The notes below the pieces were generated by a model. That model did no database searches. It saw only the letters and a program-made list of their open reading frames with translations, and was not told where the DNA came from. This document shows positions 5,205 through 6,066 of a stretch of DNA of 6,066 bases, one piece after another (the stretch's first letter is position 1; each line of letters begins with the position of its first letter). Both the position numbers and the translations under genes were made by a program. The DNA is from Bacillota bacterium (GTDB taxonomy: Bacteria; Bacillota; DTU025), in contig DUWJ01000105.1 of assembly GCA_012842765.1 (NCBI GenBank), forward strand, positions 1 through 6,066, given 5' to 3'.

Positions 5205-6066
5205 ATGAAACCCGTAGTGCGCGTCGAGAATGTGAGCTATGCCTATGATGGCGGAAGCCAAGGACAGGTAGAGGCGCTTCTCGACGTTAGCCTGGAGATT
5301 TGGCCTGGCGAGTTTGTGGCCATAATCGGACACAACGGATCAGGCAAGTCGACACTGGCTAAGCATATGAACGCCTTGCTCCTTCCAACACGTGGCGACG
5401 TCTACGTGCTCGGGATGAACACTCGCGACGAATCGTTGTTGTGGGATATACGTCAGACTGTTGGTATGGTGTTTCAGAACCCTGACAACCAGATAGTGGC
5501 GACCATCGTCGAAGAGGACGTGGCGTTTGGACCCGAGAACCTTGGAGTTCCGCCTGATGAAATGCGCCGGCGTGTAGATGAAGCGCTGGCGCTTGTGGAC
5601 ATGACTGGGTATGAGAAATCCGCCCCCCATATGCTTTCCGGAGGTCAGAAGCAGCGGGTGGCTATAGCAGGCGTGATTGCGATGAGACCCAGGTGCATTG
5701 TCCTTGACGAGCCCACTGCGATGCTGGATCCGGTGGGCCGAAGTGAAGTACTGCGTACAGTGCGCCATCTCGCTTCCAATGAGGGAATTGCGATTGTGCA
5801 TATAACACACTTCATGAGCGAAGCTGTCTATGCAGATCGTGTTATCGTAATGGAAGAGGGGCGGGTTGCTCTCTCCGGGACGCCACGAGAGGTCTTCTCG
5901 CAGCCGGCCACATTGCGCAAGCTGGACTTGGATGTCCCACAAGTTACTGAACTCGCTGCCCAGCTGCGAGCGGCAGGTGTGGCGCTTCCAAGGTATCCGC
6001 TGACGGTTGAGGAAATGGCGGACGACATTGGAACTCTTTTGGGCAGGGGGCCGTGCAGCAGTGAGC
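5205..6066 (+). CDS. ecfA1: Energy-coupling factor transporter ATPase (EcfA1/CbiO type), first 287 residues, open at the right edge
   Basis: ATP-hydrolysing subunit of a group II ECF importer. It pairs with a second ATPase and the membrane protein EcfT to power interchangeable S components that bring in vitamins or metal ions; the substrate cannot be told from this gene. Visible motifs are Walker A GHNGSGKST (42-50), Q-loop FQNPDNQIVAT (90-100) with Gln91, EEDVAFGPENLGV (103-115, an EcfA hallmark), ABC signature LSGGQKQR (144-151), Walker B CIVLDEP (164-170) with catalytic Glu169, D-loop LDP (174-176) and switch His202 in HITHFMSEA. No stop occurs before the window ends, but 287 residues is about the full family length, so only a short tail should be missing. 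ATG 5205 is the first possible start after an in-frame TGA. Its SD match is weak (GTGAT at 5195-5199, on the rplQ stop), suggesting coupling. ecfA1 rather than ecfA2 is inferred from its position directly after rplQ. Confidence 0.94.
   Translation, partial: MKPVVRVENVSYAYDGGSQGQVEALLDVSLEIWPGEFVAIIGHNGSGKSTLAKHMNALLLPTRGDVYVLGMNTRDESLLWDIRQTVGMVFQNPDNQIVATIVEEDVAFGPENLGVPPDEMRRRVDEALALVDMTGYEKSAPHMLSGGQKQRVAIAGVIAMRPRCIVLDEPTAMLDPVGRSEVLRTVRHLASNEGIAIVHITHFMSEAVYADRVIVMEEGRVALSGTPREVFSQPATLRKLDLDVPQVTELAAQLRAAGVALPRYPLTVEEMADDIGTLLGRGPCSSE

Noticed and set aside
5196..5248. TGATG at the rplQ end opening a 16-codon frame
   Set aside because: ATG 5198 is out of frame with the ECF ATPase, has no dedicated binding site and runs to a stop inside the ATPase gene. 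A chance overlap is more likely.
5340..5942. 200-codon open frame on the - strand
   Set aside because: It lies entirely antisense to the ECF ATPase gene, whose motifs are all intact. The predicted product has no recognisable motif and a composition typical of a shadow frame.
6053..6066. Start of a second ECF ATPase gene at GTG 6053 or GTG 6061
   Set aside because: The frame from 6053 stops at once. GTG 6061 is possible, since the next gene often overlaps, but only two codons are visible, so it cannot be supported.
1..6066. Mobile element, phage, defence or other new multi-gene system
   Set aside because: Every stretch is accounted for by conserved housekeeping genes in a conserved order with very short gaps. 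There are no terminal repeats, integrases or foreign-looking composition.

Overview
The window is a stretch of the conserved bacterial ribosomal-protein superoperon: the end of the spc part, the whole alpha part, and the entry into the energy-coupling-factor (ECF) transporter genes. All genes are on the + strand. In order they are secY (3' end only), adk, map, a small KOW-domain gene, infA, rpmJ, rpsM, rpsK, rpsD, rpoA, rplQ and an ECF transporter ATPase gene (ecfA1/cbiO type) that is still open at the right edge. I see no mobile element, tRNA, rRNA, CRISPR array, riboswitch, terminator or convincing internal promoter. No gap exceeds about 45 bp, so one long transcript entering from the left is the simplest reading.

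The order map - KOW gene - infA - rpmJ - rpsM - rpsK - (rpsD) - rpoA - rplQ - ecfA is typical of Bacillota. Having rpsD between rpsK and rpoA fits Clostridia-type lineages better than Bacillus, where rpsD lies elsewhere. Strong AGGAGG-type Shine-Dalgarno (SD) sites, a RpoA C-terminal domain very close to the Bacillota consensus, and free use of AGG and ATA codons in DNA of roughly mid-fifties G+C (judged by eye) suggest a medium-GC Bacillota, possibly a thermophilic or uncultured clostridial lineage. I cannot name a genus.

Region by region: 1-210 encodes the last two membrane segments of SecY. 220/256-1646 encodes adenylate kinase and methionine aminopeptidase, joined by an ATGA overlap. 1670-2312 encodes the KOW protein, IF-1 and L36. 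2328-3770 encodes S13, S11 and S4. 3808-5198 encodes RNA polymerase alpha and L17. 5205-6066 encodes nearly all of an ECF ATPase. The genes jointly supply protein export, nucleotide balance, N-terminal Met removal, translation initiation, small- and large-subunit assembly, transcription, and micronutrient import.

This is an ordinary, highly conserved region and I found no new multi-gene system. The points worth a second look are local. They are a contracted C-x2-C/C-x-C zinc site in adenylate kinase, an extra loop of about 14 residues in the RpoA N-terminal domain, a 9-codon micro-ORF with its own SD between rpsM and rpsK that ends in a TGATG overlap, and an A7 run at the rpsM end whose slippage would fuse S13 to that micro-ORF.
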